A DNA stretch of 64,000 nt from Dryocosmus kuriphilus (Eukaryota > Arthropoda > Insecta > Hymenoptera > Cynipidae). The stretch is taken from assembly GCA_038277395.1 (NCBI GenBank), contig CM076193.1, forward strand, positions 89,109,583-89,173,582, written 5' to 3'. Made by a program: the position numbers and the translations under genes. Positions 12,405-23,821 of the stretch are shown here, piece by piece (within the stretch, counting starts at the first letter, position 1; every line of letters begins with the position of its first letter). The notes beneath the pieces were generated by a model. The model was not told where the DNA came from. It worked only from the letters and a program-made list of their open reading frames with translations, and made no database searches.

Positions 12405-13276
12405 GGGGTTACATGCACTTAGAATTTTCAAAAAAATCTGTTTTTTTTTGTAGTTTCTTAAAGTTTGATGTCTCGAAAATATTGTCTGAAAGTTTCAAGT
12501 AAATTCAATGAATAGTTGTCGAGATGTACTACAATTACTGAAAGGCCCTCTAACCCTCGATGGCAGGTAGCTGACGGCAGCTGCAAATAATAAATAACAA
12601 TAAAAATGTAATAAATAAAAATATAAAATATAAGTAACAATAACAATAACAAATAACTTTTATATGGCCCAGGAATAGACGTCTCGGTATAAATAATTGA
12701 ATAATTAGTATTTTTATACATAAATCGAGAGTAAAACTTTAAATGAGTTTTTCTTGATACTATGTTTTCAAAGACGGTGACCACTGTAATTCAAAAACCC
12801 CTTAACGAATTTAAATGAAATTTGCACAGCTTATTGAGAACATAAAAACTAGTGCTTAATCGAAGGATTTTTTAAAATTAAAATTAATATTTTTTATAAA
12901 CAATTTACTAGGGCTTTTTCCTTGAAAATTCGCTAAAAAATAAGAGGCCGCCATTTTGTTTATTTTCAAAAAAAAGCTTCGATTAAGCACTAGATTAACT
13001 ATGAAACTAATGACTTTTTTTGTTTCATTGATTTTAGGTGAACCAGTAAAATGTTATAATGGTCACCGCAAAGCATGACTTGCCGGAAGGTGTCCAACAA
13101 ATATGGCGCTACTGTAATGTAAAATCAATTTTTGTTGTTGTAATTTTCAGGAAGTAAACTTAAAAAATAGTATAATAATATAGAATAGTTTGTTTTACAA
13201 AATAAATTTAACTACTAAAAAAAAAAAAGTTATTTCAAAAATCGATTTTTTTACGATTCTAAGTGTATGTAACCCC
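12405..13276. mobile_element. 872-bp non-autonomous TIR element inserted at TTAA
   Basis: Ends are GGGGTTACATGCACTTAGAAT at 12405 and its reverse complement at 13256-13276, with one mismatch. The left flank is TTAA (12401-12404) and the right flank TTCA (13277-13280), suggesting an original TTAA duplication. The surrounding inverted arm is interrupted exactly at this point, which supports an insertion. A shorter internal inverted repeat (about 12847-12871 with 12967-12996) brackets a GCCGCCATTTTG motif. It contains no ORF of note. A TTAA target would fit piggyBac-type mobilisation, by inference. Confidence 0.65.
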
Positions 13277-13324
13277 TTCATTATTTAAATAAATGTATTA
13301 AATAAATAAAGCATGTACGAAGAT

Positions 13325-13566
13325 AAAAATTCTGTAAAATCTGTTTTAGAAAGTTTGACCCAAGATAAGACTTTTTTCCCTTTACACTTTTTTTTGTACA
13401 ATTAAACGTTTTCAAGATATAACATTATAAATAATTCAGTTTGCACTAATACTGAATTTTTTATGGCGCGCTATATCTTGAAAACGGTTAATTGTACAAA
13501 AAATTGTAAAGGGGAAAAAGTCTTGTCTTGGGTCAAGCTTTCTGAATCATATTTTACAGAATTTTT
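13325..13566. repeat. Long hairpin, ~97-nt arms
   Basis: 13325-13421 and 13472-13566 are inverted copies: both contain 'aattctgtaaaat', 'ttgacccaaga', 'gtacaatta' and 'gttttcaagatata', separated by a 50-base loop. About a dozen mismatches are visible. RNA from either strand would form a long imperfect stem. Confidence 0.8.
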
Positions 13567-14288
13567 AATTTTATAAATACTTTATTGTTTAAAAAATTTG
13601 TTTATACAATTAAAGAACAGCTTTTCAAAAAAGTACCCTAAATATTCATAATTAGGGGGATTTCCTCGAAATTTTTAGCCAAAGCTACATTCCAGACCTT
13701 TCAATGCATCCAGAAGTATTATTAGTGACGACTGCAATATTAGCTAAAGCGGGCGAGTAGGAAGCGGGTGAGCGCCTCTGTTTAAGTAACTCGGGAACCA
13801 CACGAGGCTACAAGTTTTTTTTCAAATGAAAGGTGAAACTTCGAGGAATGAAATGTATGTAAATTTTTTTTTTAAAGTAGGAGCTCAAAGCGATAAATAA
13901 AAAATTTGTTGACATTTTTTTCACTCAAAATTTAAAAAAAAATTAGTTATGTTTGTTCAAAAAAGAGTAGATACTTCAGCTTAATAACTGTAAATTTCAT
14001 TTAAATCGGTTTACAAAATATCGCATTTTCAAAAAAATGGGTAAAAAAATTTAATGTTGCCTAACTCCCTAAATTTTGATTTTTGTTCAAAAATATTTTA
14101 CCACAAAATCTTACGCATGTAGTACTGTTATTTCCACAACCTTAAAGAAAATCTCTGATATAGATTACAACTCCGATATTTCTGAAATGGAACCTCTCAC
14201 TTACAGTCAGATGACAAATTATGATGGTAACGAATTAATTTAATGAACGAATTCGTTAACGAGACATTTTTGACCAACGGTTCTGGTT

Positions 14289-15470
14289 TCATCCATCGAA
14301 AATGTTTCCCTGGGAGCTTTCGACAGGGCAGGTTTGCGGGCAACAGCGTAAGAGCGAAAAATGGTAGTAAAGCACTCTTAGGGCCTTTCTGTTTCTCTGG
14401 ACGTAAGTCATTCCTGCGTTAGTGGGACAAGCAGATAGTATGTGGCCTAGGTGTTGGGGGTGTTCGTGACACGCACGGCACCTATCACCTGGAACTTCTT
14501 GGCCCAAAATGTAGCGACGGTGTTTCAACGTGGAAATGGCACCATCTTGGCACGCGAAAAAGAAAAAACCCTCTGTACCCGAATTAAGTCGTGATAATTT
14601 AAGGAAAGCAAACGTTAGTTCCGTCGATAAGGACTGATCTTTTACATTTGTATAAAAGTTTCCGTGCATTTTATTCTCGAGAAGCTTTTCCTGGCTTTTA
14701 GAAGTGTTGAGGCTATATGGAATAATGCACTTTCCTCACTGCTAATGTTCAGATTCAGGCCAAGGGTTTCGTCAGCTTGCCTCGCAGCTCTATAAAGGAC
14801 CCCGATATTTACAGTTACCTCGTGATTCCTGACCATTGTCAAGAGAGGATCTCTTCCATTTGCGACGTTTTAAGTTGTACCCAGAACATTTCATTCATGA
14901 AGATGCTGGGGATTCAAAAGTTAAAGGTCACACCCGCCTAGACAGCGTGGGATGTGCAGGCGCGGAACAGACTAGTTGATATGCTAACTCTTCTGAATAT
15001 ACATGATTTTACGCGTGACGATGTCGAGAGCCGTAAGCTCTTCTTCGTTCAAGGAACCACGCCACATGAATCGAGTAGAACCGGGACGACAAGTACGCCC
15101 AGGAATCGGTAGGTCTCTGTAGCATCAAGGTGTCTGATAGCGCTACCATTTACGAACTCAGGATCTTCGAGGACGCCAGCAATTTTTCCTCGCTTCAAAT
15201 GAATCATGGCATACTTGTCCAATCCAAAGTCTATTACAATTTCTCGCGTATACCTGTCGACGATCCTCAGCGTACGCCTGAGCTGCTCTGTGCGAGAAGA
15301 TAAATCTTAAGTGATGCAAAAGAGGAGAGGGCTCATGGTGTCGCCCTGAAAGACTCCCCTATGTAAATTGACACCAGTTATTTGTCACACAATCTTACGC
15401 CAAGACAAAATACCATCTTCTTCGCGGTAGCTATCCAGGACAAGGTAATAAGCACATGCGCCCTAAACTA
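14289..15470 (-). pseudogene. R2/R4-like LINE reverse transcriptase remnant
   Basis: On the minus strand near 15370-15300 a reverse-transcriptase block reads HRGVFQGDTMSPLLFC, the substrate-binding motif B. The next segment, DFGLDKYAMIHLKRGKI then YRFLGV (around 15250-15120), matches the thumb-proximal region of site-specific LINEs of the R2/R4/Dong group. The YxDD catalytic box that should lie between them is missing, so there has been an internal deletion. Downstream, at about 14500-14350, the C-terminal zinc-finger-like motif appears as CRACHEHPQHLGHILSACP, followed by RNRKALRVLYYHF. Frames are broken by stops and shifts. The live enzyme would nick a target and copy the element RNA into it; this copy cannot. 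Confidence 0.65.
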
Positions 15471-16245
15471 CGACCCAACACAGATTTATGTGTAAACATT
15501 TTCAAAATATTTTAAAGAGTTAAAAGATTCCAAAATATTTCAAAAGATTTTACAAATATTTTATTAAGGTTTTAAAGATTGAATCAAAAATAAGTTGACT
15601 CTGAATAAAGAAATATTCGAGGCTAACTATGTCCTAATATCGAACAATTAAATATATATTACTGAACAATTCACCATTCGTAAAATTATACTGTAGCAAG
15701 AGGTAACGGTTATCTGAGAAGAAGGCTTCTTCACACTCATGCATTTCACTCGCATTAAACGCAAGTCTATTAACGTTCGACACAGGCTTTGCCCTCCATA
15801 TCGCGGTCTACGATGCTTACACATCAAAAAGTTGAAAAAAAGACTTCATAAAAATAGAAACGCTTTCCGTAGCGTCTCGAGCCGCTTGAACTTGCTTTTG
15901 AACGTTGTCGCAGTTATCGCCAGAGTCATTGCATTAAAAAAAAACCTTCTGCCACGTCAGCAGATAAAACTCTCTAGGATGTTGGGCATGCATGCGCCAC
16001 TTTCGCTAACCGCCATGAGGTGGGAAACAGGCATTTTCGTCCCAATTTACATGCATGCACAGAATATCACAATTTTCATGCATCTGTTATAAAATAGTAT
16101 AGTGAAGCGAGTGCGCACACCCGCACAAGTGGGCAATCGGTGGCCCCGCACGAGTTGCTCATACTATTTTTTTTTTAAAGTGCGTAACAAGAGGTGGTGA
16201 GTAAAAGACGGTGTGGGAGTATGGGGGGTCCGCCCCCCGCCCAAA

Positions 16246-16508
16246 GAAAACGATTTAGAAAGAATTTAAAAAAGGTAATTCAGTAAATAACACAGAATAC
16301 AGATAAACGTTATTTTTTATGTAAGAAGGCTCAGAGAAAATGATTTAGAAAGAATTTAAAAAAGGTAATTCAGTAAATAACACAGAATACAGATAAACGT
16401 TATTTTTATGTAAGAAGGCTCAGAGAAAACGATTTAGAAAGAATTTAAAAAAGGTAATTCAGTAAATAACACAGAATACAGATAAACGTTATATTAAGAA
16501 GGCCCAGA
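16246..16508. repeat. Tandem repeat, ~88-bp unit x 3
   Basis: Three nearly identical successive copies of a unit starting 'agagaaaacgatttagaaag' and ending with 'gtaagaaggct' (the last copy ends 'attaagaaggc'). Differences are one or two bases, so the duplication is recent. Confidence 0.95.
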
Positions 16509-16649
16509 GAAAACGACTCACTATCAGGGATAATCACGTTATCTTCTTTTGTGCTCATTGTGCTAGCGATTCTTTTTTTAAACGGGACGAATGCATCTGA
16601 ATAGGTTATGTAGTTATTCAAAATAATAGAGAATCGGGACTCCCCGAGT

Positions 16650-16776
16650 CACTATTGTTTTTTTGACATACCAAGAGATGGCGGCAGCGTGGATTGGCGT
16701 GAATAAATATGTCTCTATTGTTTTTTTTGACATACAAAGAGATGTCGCCAGCGTTGATTGGCGTTGAAAAATAATC
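16650..16776. repeat. Tandem duplication, ~63-bp unit x 2
   Basis: Two adjacent copies share 'ctattgttttttt', 'gacata.caaagagatg', 'ccagcgt.gattggcgt' with several differences. Non-coding. Confidence 0.8.
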
Positions 16777-17212
16777 AGAGACATCTATGAAATGACGTTT
16801 TGACGCATTGCAGTAATGGTTTCGTGGGGAATTTGTCATTTTGCGCTTGCTAAACAGACGTTGAAAATTAGCGTTTGTTACGCACGTATGAAAAAAAAGA
16901 TATTACATTGGGATAACGTATCTTATTCTACGCAGGCGGGTCATTCCGCGTTAGAGATTAAGATAGGTAGTGGGAGGCCTGCTTACTCTGGAGACAGCAA
17001 CTAACATTTTGAGAGCTGCTTCATTGACTGGAGAAAACAAGAGAAATATGGGCTTGGGAGTTCTTCGCTCGAGCAAGGATTGGAGCGAAGAGGCTAGGGA
17101 GAAGTAGCTTAGGCATAAAGCTCAGACCGGAATATCTCCGCTGGTTTGGGAAGCCAAGTGAGACTTTATTTGTGGTTTTATGAACTCTTGCCGCGCATAG
17201 GTGCGGACGAGT

Positions 17213-17243
<31 letters not shown>
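17213..17243. repeat. Poly-G homopolymer, 31 bases
   Basis: An uninterrupted run of 31 G. Long G runs are uncommon in AT-rich insect DNA and can form G-quadruplexes, but they can also be length errors in assembly. Confidence 0.9.
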
Positions 17244-17246
<3 letters not shown>

Positions 17247-18041
17247 TTTATATCACAAAATAGAAATAAAAATCTCACGAAAGCGTTTACTTTAATTCGC
17301 TTTTTAAATAATTTTCAAAGCTTAAGATGCCAAAGGCGTAATGCGCTTGCGCAGTAACGTTTAGCATATGCTCGATGGTTCAACATGATTTTAAAACGCC
17401 AACTTTTTATTTTTCGAAAGCCAAAGGACTTTTTAGAGTAAATTTTATTTCAGTTAATTCTTCAGTTCAGTATCTCGGTAGCAAGTTTTTTTATTTTTAA
17501 ATTACGTATTACAGTTTTAATCAACGTTTAACATGCACCGTGTATTCATATTTTGAACACTATGACTTTTTTAGAGTGAATTTTCTTCAATTCAATAAGT
17601 CAATATCTCGAAATCAAAATGTTTTTCAAATTTCGAATTTCACGTTTAATTGTTATTCAAAGTCTGTGGTGACGTGCAACCTCAGTGCGACCTAACCACA
17701 AAATTGATCCTAATTTTTAACTTTATTCGAATCTGGAAGGCTTTTGGCGTAATTTATGTTTGGTTCAATTAATGAAGTTCATATCTTGAAAGTAAATTTT
17801 TCATTTTTTTTAAACTGCTGAATAGATTTTAAAAAGCGTTTTTTGTCTCGTGAAACTCTCGAAAGCGTGTCATGGCTCCTTTTGCCGTTGCAGCCATTAT
17901 GTGAGTAATCGTATAAAAATTCAAACAATTTATAATTTGTGTCGAGAAAAATTGATAATTTTATCAAGCTATCGTTGATTTTGATGACATGTGCATGAGA
18001 CAAGTAAAAACTATTTCTACATACCTTACGTATTTTCGTAG

Positions 18042-18273
18042 GAATTCCTGTTGTGTTGGATACTGATAAAGTAAAAATAAACCGCATCAATTCTGGGACA
18101 TCCTTAGGAACACCTCGAGTCAAGGAAGTCAAACGTAGTGCCCACAATGCTATCGAGCGTAGATACCGTACTTCCATCAATGATAAGATTATTGAATTGA
18201 AAAATATCGTTGTGGGAGTTGAAGCAAAACTGAATAAATCAGCAATTCTAAGGAAAACAATAGACTACATTCG
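18042..18273 (+). CDS. SREBP: SREBP internal exon: bHLH DNA-binding domain
   Basis: A 232-nt exon preceded by a pyrimidine-rich acceptor ending at 18041 and followed by a GTAAGT donor at 18274. It starts with two bases completing a codon and ends with two bases of an Arg codon that the next exon completes. It encodes PVVLDTDKVKINR, then the basic region RSAHNAIERRYR, then helix 1 (SINDKIIELK), the loop, and helix 2 (KLNKSAILRKTIDYIR). The tyrosine in ERRYR is the SREBP hallmark, replacing the arginine of other bHLH proteins and allowing binding to sterol regulatory elements as well as E-boxes. In SREBP this domain is the N-terminal transcription factor released from the membrane after Golgi proteolysis to activate lipid-synthesis genes. 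Insects use it for fatty-acid and phospholipid homeostasis. Upstream exons are not identified. Confidence 0.93.
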
Positions 18274-19439
18274 GTAAGTTACGTGTATAATAATATACGA
18301 ATGTGAAAATTATGTCATTCGTCTACCCGTTTCAACATATTGTCAGGATATTATTTTATGGAATGGAAGTGATTATAATATCTCGTTCATTGCGAGGACC
18401 CAACGATTATAAACCAATTGAGTCAATAGGTAGTTTTACCTTGCATAAGATTGGGGAAATTTATGCTTGGCAATTTTGTTCATTTTGGGGCTATAATGGA
18501 AATCATTTTGCACCCCGGACAAATTATGGGTTGCGCCAGTTTTTTCGAATATTTCGTTTCCACTGCATTTCAGAGTAGAAGTACTTCCATTGCAAAGTTG
18601 TAGAGAATACAATTTCCTGTCATTTTTGTATTCGACAAATTTTTCTCAGATAAGAGGGCTGGGGACACCTATAGGAATTCCGAGTTAATTGTGTAAGAGA
18701 GACAGAAGCACACATGGATAGGGGAAGAGTAAGAGGGGGGGGGGGGGGGGGGGCTGCAGGTCGGCTAGGCACCCGGTCAATTTTTACCGTGAGCCGCAAC
18801 TCCATTCTAGCCGCTTGCTTGACGCAACCTTCCCTTTTTTTGATGATTAGAGCTGGTTGAGAATAATTCAAATTTTGTAAAATATTATTAAATCAAATTT
18901 TAATCGGATGCATTAGCTTCATTATATTATTACGAGAAAATAAAAAAAAAGATAGTGAAAAATCGGTTCATATCTTCAATCCCAGTTGATCTTTAAAGTT
19001 TTTTATTATTTTTTTAAATTTAATGTTTCATTTCTTTCATAAATTATTCGGGATAGCAAAAAAAGTTTCGGACAAATTTTTTCTTTCCATGGATCCTTTA
19101 ACTGAATGAAGATAGAAGATTTGAAAATTCCGGTTGGAATTTTGAATGAAATTTTGTTGACAAACTTGTTTTTGCTTTTTTTTTACGTAAACTATGGGTC
19201 AGATGCAAAAATGTGCAAAAAAGTTTGATTCGTGGTATCATAATCTAATCAATTCTGTAAACAGTCCTGGAAAATATCCCAAACAATGCAAAAAACTTAT
19301 TTGTATAATATCCATTTTGTCGCTCTTTTTTTTGAAAAATATCAGGAAGAGGAAAGATTGCATACGACAAAAATGGTTGATTTTATGAAAACCTGTTAGT
19401 TTCAAATGCATTTTAGTTCTTCTATTTATATATACTGCC
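18274..19439. other. SREBP intron, 5' part
   Basis: AT-rich intronic sequence from the GTAAGT donor to the 3' end of the LINE. It contains a poly-G run at 18735-18753. No coding segment is recognised. Confidence 0.7.
18735..18753. repeat. Poly-G homopolymer, 19 bases
   Basis: Run of 19 G directly after 'aaga' and before 'ctgcagg', in the SREBP intron. Confidence 0.9.
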
Positions 19440-19691
19440 TCCTTTTTACGGGTTTGAGTCTTTACATAACCGTCACATCTTAATTCTATTCCGCAGATAC
19501 ATACAATTCCTTAATCCTACCTTAACATTATACAAATATCTTCTTAATCTCTAATCGTAACCTACGCACTTCTACTTGTGCCCTTGGGCTTCCGTTTCCT
19601 TTGACCACTGCCATTCTATTAATGGTACATAAATCCGCGACTCTACTATCTTATTTCCTTTTATAGAGATCCTTTTTGACTTTTTTTTTCT

Positions 19692-21669
19692 CTACCCTGT
19701 GTTTCCTGCTCTTTCTCTCAACTTTTGCAGATTCTTCATCCATCCGTCACCCTGTCCATTCCCATTCAGAATTGCTTTCACACTCTCTTCCACACTCTTC
19801 TCTTCCTCTTCATCTCCTGTACACCTCTCTAACACATGCATGTATGTTTCCTGCTCATACCCACATACCCTGCAACGATTTTCCTCCTCGTTCATCCAGT
19901 ACCTACACGCTCTTTCGGTTCTCCGTCCCACATGACCATCCTGTAGTAGCTGTTGTACCTTTATTTCAAGATTTTTCTCCATCTTTCTTCTCCTGGTCTC
20001 GCCAGAATATCGTCCTCTATTACTTGCCAGTCTCCACTCCCCACATTCATACTCCATTCTCTCCTTGCGTGTCTTTCTTCTTCCCATTTCGACCGTCCCA
20101 TGTTCCCCCTCCTCTCTTTGTCCACTATCTCCCTTACACACCCTTCTGCGATCTTACTTCCTTCCCCCCTCCTTAGTTTTTCTTCAAATTGCCAAGCCCT
20201 TTTTAGCTGCGTTAACACTATTTTTTCTCGACCTATCTCTTCCCTCAACATATAACCTGGGCAGCTCCACCCCACCCCCATGACCAATGTCAGAAATCTC
20301 TCATGCATGCTTTCCACTCTCTTATATTCTTTCCATCCCCATAACTTCCGCTCCATAACTTACCACTGACCACACTAAAACATCGAACATCCATACTTTC
20401 ATTCTCCAATCATCCTTGAACCTTCTCTTCCCTATTCCCCACACTTGGCCCATTATCTTCCTCACATATTCCGATCTCTTTCTCACCTGCGTGTCGTTTC
20501 TTCCTCCCGCTTCGAACCAGAAACCTAGGTAACAAAATTCTTCAACCAGCTCCACTACCTCGCCATTCATCTTCCATTCATACTATATTCTACATTTTCT
20601 CTTTCTGAAACACATCATCTTAGTTTTATTCACATTCACGGTTAGATCTTTCTCTCTCATCACCTCTTCAAATACTCTCATCATTAAACTCATCCCTTTT
20701 TCATCATCCGCTACTAACACTATATCGTCCGCATACGCTAACGAATATAGCTTACCATTTGCCAGTTTCTTTCCCCCTTTTCCTTTCCTTGCCAATTTCT
20801 CCTCTAAGCGTGTCAGTAGAATACTAAACAGCAAAGGGCTCAGCGGACATCCCTGCCTCAGACCCCTTCCCTTCCAAAACTCTTCTCCTTTCTTTTTTCC
20901 TGTTCTTACTTTCATCCTAATTTCTATAAATATCTCTTTTATCCTCTACCAAACTTCTATTCCTCTCTCTTTCAAAGCCTTCCAGAGCAACCTTCTGTTA
21001 ACCGAATCAAAAGCCGCTTTCACGTCTACAAATAGTGCGACCAGTTTTCCTTTATTCTGTCCCAAGTTTCTATTCACTAAATAGTTGATCACGTAGATGT
21101 TGTATGTTGTCTCCATCCCTTTCCTAAAACCTGTTTGGCTGTGCGGTACGCTCCGGTTTTCTTCGACCTGTCTTTCCAATCTTTTCCTGAGTACTTCTGC
21201 GTACACTTTGTAGCCCACTGACATGAGTGTGATACCTCTACAGTCCTACACTTTTTCCCTCTCCTTTCTTAATCAATGCTACTATCAGCCCTGTCCTCCA
21301 ATCGCCCGGCCATCCTTCTCCTTTCCATACCTTATTACAGATCCTCCACATCTTTTCTCTCACCCTTTCCCCTCCATATTTCAGTGCTTCGTTCTCGATG
21401 ACATCATCCCCTGTTTCCTTGTTTCCTTTCAACCTTGCGATTGCTTCATTTATCTTCTGTCTACTAATCTCGTTTACTCTTACCTAATCACCTGCAACTA
21501 CCTTCCTCCCTTCTCCACTCACCCTATTTTCGACACCTCTTAGCAAACCTTTAAAGCATTCCGTCCATTCTTTCATCCCTATTTCCTCGTTTATACCCTT
21601 TCTTCCTCTTTCCCTATTTATCACTTCCCATTCTCTTCCTTCCTTTATGGCTTTCTTCACCTCTTCCAT
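19692..21669 (-). pseudogene. LINE copy 1 reverse transcriptase and C-terminal domain, frame-shifted
   Basis: From 21669 downward, minus-strand frames give a thumb-to-fingers series in LINE order. KGEGWPGDWRTGLIVALIKKG lies at about 21330-21270. Palm motif A, ALFVDVKAAFDSVNRR, is at about 21020, and motif B, RQGCPLSPLLFSILL, at about 20850. The catalytic YADDIVLVADD box is intact at about 20735, and NVNKTKMMCFRKRK follows near 20610. After several shifts the C-terminal zinc-finger-like CRVCGYEQETYMHVLERC lies at about 19860. At least five frame breaks occur between 21430 and 19690. The enzyme would copy LINE RNA at the nicked target. Catalytic aspartates survive but the reading frame does not. 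Confidence 0.85.
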
Positions 21670-22412
21670 GTACCTTTTTTCTCCTTTTTCTTCGTTTTAC
21701 TCACCATTTTGCCGTGCTCTTTTCCATTTCACCCTCCATTTCCCCACTCCTCCATTTTCTTAAGCATTCTTTAATATTCGCTTTACTCTCTCTGCACTCC
21801 TAATCCCGCCACTCTCTCTTACCTTTCTCTCCTTCGTTTATCGGCCTCACTTCCTTCCTTATCTTATCAATCACCTCTTCGGTTTCTCTATCTTACCTAT
21901 TCCTTCCTCTTCCATTCTTCCCTAATCCTCGTTTTCCATTTTTTCTCTAAATTCCCTTAACTTATCCTCCCCCCATCTCCCCATATTCAGTTTTCTTTCC
22001 AACTCTTCTCCCGTAGTCTATCTGCTCTCTTTGTGCCTCTACATCTGAATATAGCTATCACTAGAAAGTGCTCGGACCCTATCTCATTCCTCACTTCCAT
22101 TTTAACCAACAAGTTCGTAGTTCTTTCTTTGCTAGAATGTAATCAATTACCGTGTCTTAACTGTAAACGTCATCTCTCCCTCTTCATCCCCCTAGTATTG
22201 CCATTACAAATGAACCATCCAGCCTCTCCTATCAAGTCTAGAAGCGTTTCTGCCTCTTGGTCCGCTTACCTGTGCTTTGAGTTTCTCGTTAGAACCTCGT
22301 TTTCTTCGTCCCACATATCTTCCCCTTGTTCACCGGTCCATGCATTCAGATCCCCTCCTATTACCACTAAATCCCCTTTCTTTTGCTTTGTCCATCTCCT
22401 CATCTCATTCCA

Positions 22413-22740
22413 TCATCCTTCTTCTCCTCTTCTTCTATATATACATGCAATATTCACCCTTACTTTCCCCACTTTTATTCTTCTCATAATTGTTCCCTCC
22501 TTTTCCTCCATATTTTCATGTTCTCCCTCCTCTACTACAAACTCCTTTCTTACCCCTGACACCATGCCACCCATTCCTCTCCCTGTTACGTTATCCTTTC
22601 TCGCACCTTTCATCTCCCACACATACCCTCTCGGTAACCTTCTTTTCAGGCCTTTCCAATCCTTCTCATCCGTCCACGTTTCACTCATCATTATCACTTC
22701 CCACTTTTGCACTTCTTCCCACTATCCTGTGTCCTTGTTC
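22413..22740 (-). pseudogene. LINE copy 1 endonuclease (APE-type) fragment
   Basis: The minus-strand frame contains VIMMSETWTDEKDW, the SETW block of apurinic/apyrimidinic-like endonucleases of LINEs. It continues with RGMGGMVSGVRKEF and VRVNIACIYRRRGEEG, corresponding to the 'GG.ai..r' and 'y.Y..' segments of that fold. This nuclease nicks target DNA to prime reverse transcription. Sequence downstream toward 21700 is frame-shifted, so the catalytic Asp and His boxes cannot be read in one frame. Confidence 0.7.
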
Positions 22741-23228
22741 TTTATTTCTAACGTTCCAAAACGCTACCTTTACTTCTTCCTTTTTGTCTTTCCCTACTTT
22801 ATTCCTTCCATTCAATTCCTTTTGCTGTGTGTAAACCCTCCCACTGCCTCTGTGCCTCACTATTTTCGTTGTTTTTCCTTCTTTCCTCTGGCCTTTTCCT
22901 ACCTTCCCTCAGATCTTCTAGTTCCTCGTCCCATATTCATACCTCTCTATTAACCCACATACTATCTTTTGCAATTCTTACCCAATCCCCTTTATTCCTC
23001 TCTGCCCATGGCCTGCGCTCCATCATCCTTTTTTCTTTTTCTCTCCACCCACGTCAAATCTTCTATTCTCTCTTTTCTCCCTTTCAGTGTTTTTTTCTTT
23101 TTCATTGCTTTACTTTTCCTTCTCACTCCCTAGTTTCACTAACAGCAAACTTTCTGCCCCATCCTTCCTCCCTATTCTATATATTACCTCTTCTAACCTT
23201 ACTTGAGCTCCGATGTCTTATCAATTTC

Positions 23229-23469
23229 CTAATCTACTTTTCTCCTATTTCGCTGTCTATTTTCATGTCCTTGACTATCACATTTTTTTTCTCTTTGCCC
23301 TTTCCTCTCCTTCCACTTTCCTCTCCTTCCACTTTGCTTTCCACTTAAGTCAATGTCCTGCCTCTTTCGATTGCTCACTATTCCATCCCTCCACCCCTTA
23401 TGCTCATACCTCACTTCCAGTTTAGTCACTCTTTCCTCTGTTTCATTTCCTTTTTCCTTTCTCCCTCGT

Positions 23470-23500
<31 letters not shown>

Positions 23501-23821
23501 TCTCTATGCTTTCCAGTTTACTCCATAACTTTTCTTTCTCCAATTTCCGTAGTTCATCCCGTCTTTCCATTTCTCTCTCATTTTTCTCACCTCCTCCCTG
23601 ACGACCTCTTCCCCTTTCCTCCGCATTCCTTCAAGCCTTTCATACGTTTGCTCTTTGAGTCTCTTAATCAGGGCATTTATTTTGTGAAATAAATCCCCCT
23701 CTCCCCCTTTCTCTTTCCGGTGTCTTTGTTTTCTGTTTAATTTTTTTGCTTTCTTTCTCCTTGTCCCAGGTTTTCTGCCCTTCTCTTTTCCTTTTTTCCA
23801 TACCCGAATTGTCCCCTTCAC
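23229..23821 (-). pseudogene. LINE copy 1 ORF1-like region: basic, coiled-coil-like
   Basis: Two overlapping minus-strand frames (23821-23504 and 23570-23229) encode a very Lys/Arg/Glu-rich chain, including an RERERERER stretch encoded by a CT/GA microsatellite at about 23472-23494. The pattern suggests a long charged helix or coiled coil. Position upstream of the endonuclease fits ORF1 of a LINE, whose product binds the element RNA. There is no zinc knuckle or RRM that I can recognise, and the frameshift between the two halves shows decay. It could equally be the N-terminal end of the pol ORF. Confidence 0.45.

Larger units (their letters stand above)
11815..14155. mobile_element. Compound inverted-repeat element, arms about 590 bp
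   Basis: The sequence from about 11815 to 12404 reappears as reverse complement from about 14155 back to 13590. Landmarks in both arms are 'attttgtggtaaaatat', 'ttttttgaaaatg.gatattttg', 'aaatttacag.tatta', 'cacccgcttcctact' and 'gctaatattgcagt'. Identity is visibly imperfect (roughly 75-80% by eye), so the element is old. The loop contains a second TIR element (12405-13276) and a hairpin (13325-13566). There is no coding capacity. It looks like a non-autonomous fold-back or long-TIR element. Confidence 0.7.
15471..18041. other. Non-coding stretch with local repeats, upstream of the SREBP exon
   Basis: No protein-coding segment is recognisable. The stretch contains two local tandem duplications and a poly-G run listed separately. 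A short sequence 'cacgagttgctcatactatttt' near 16146-16170 recurs near 29788, so it is part of a dispersed repeat. Another piece (15448-15501) resembles 6520-6574. The last several hundred bases are AT-rich and, given the acceptor site at 18041, are probably SREBP intron. Confidence 0.45.

Noticed and set aside
15739..16092. 117-codon + strand frame, Arg/Lys/Leu-rich
   Set aside because: No family resemblance, and it lies among repeats; not supportable as a gene.
16816..17278. Short frames around the poly-G run, including a proline-rich minus-strand frame
   Set aside because: The poly-proline is just the translated G run; no coding evidence.
19676..20283. Several overlapping + strand frames up to 166 codons
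   Set aside because: Antisense to the LINE reverse transcriptase tail; same pyrimidine-strand artefact.
22033..22953. 306-codon + strand open frame
   Set aside because: It is the antisense of the LINE endonuclease region. The Ser/Phe/Pro-rich translation reflects the pyrimidine-rich complementary strand, and the minus strand carries the recognisable SETW motif.
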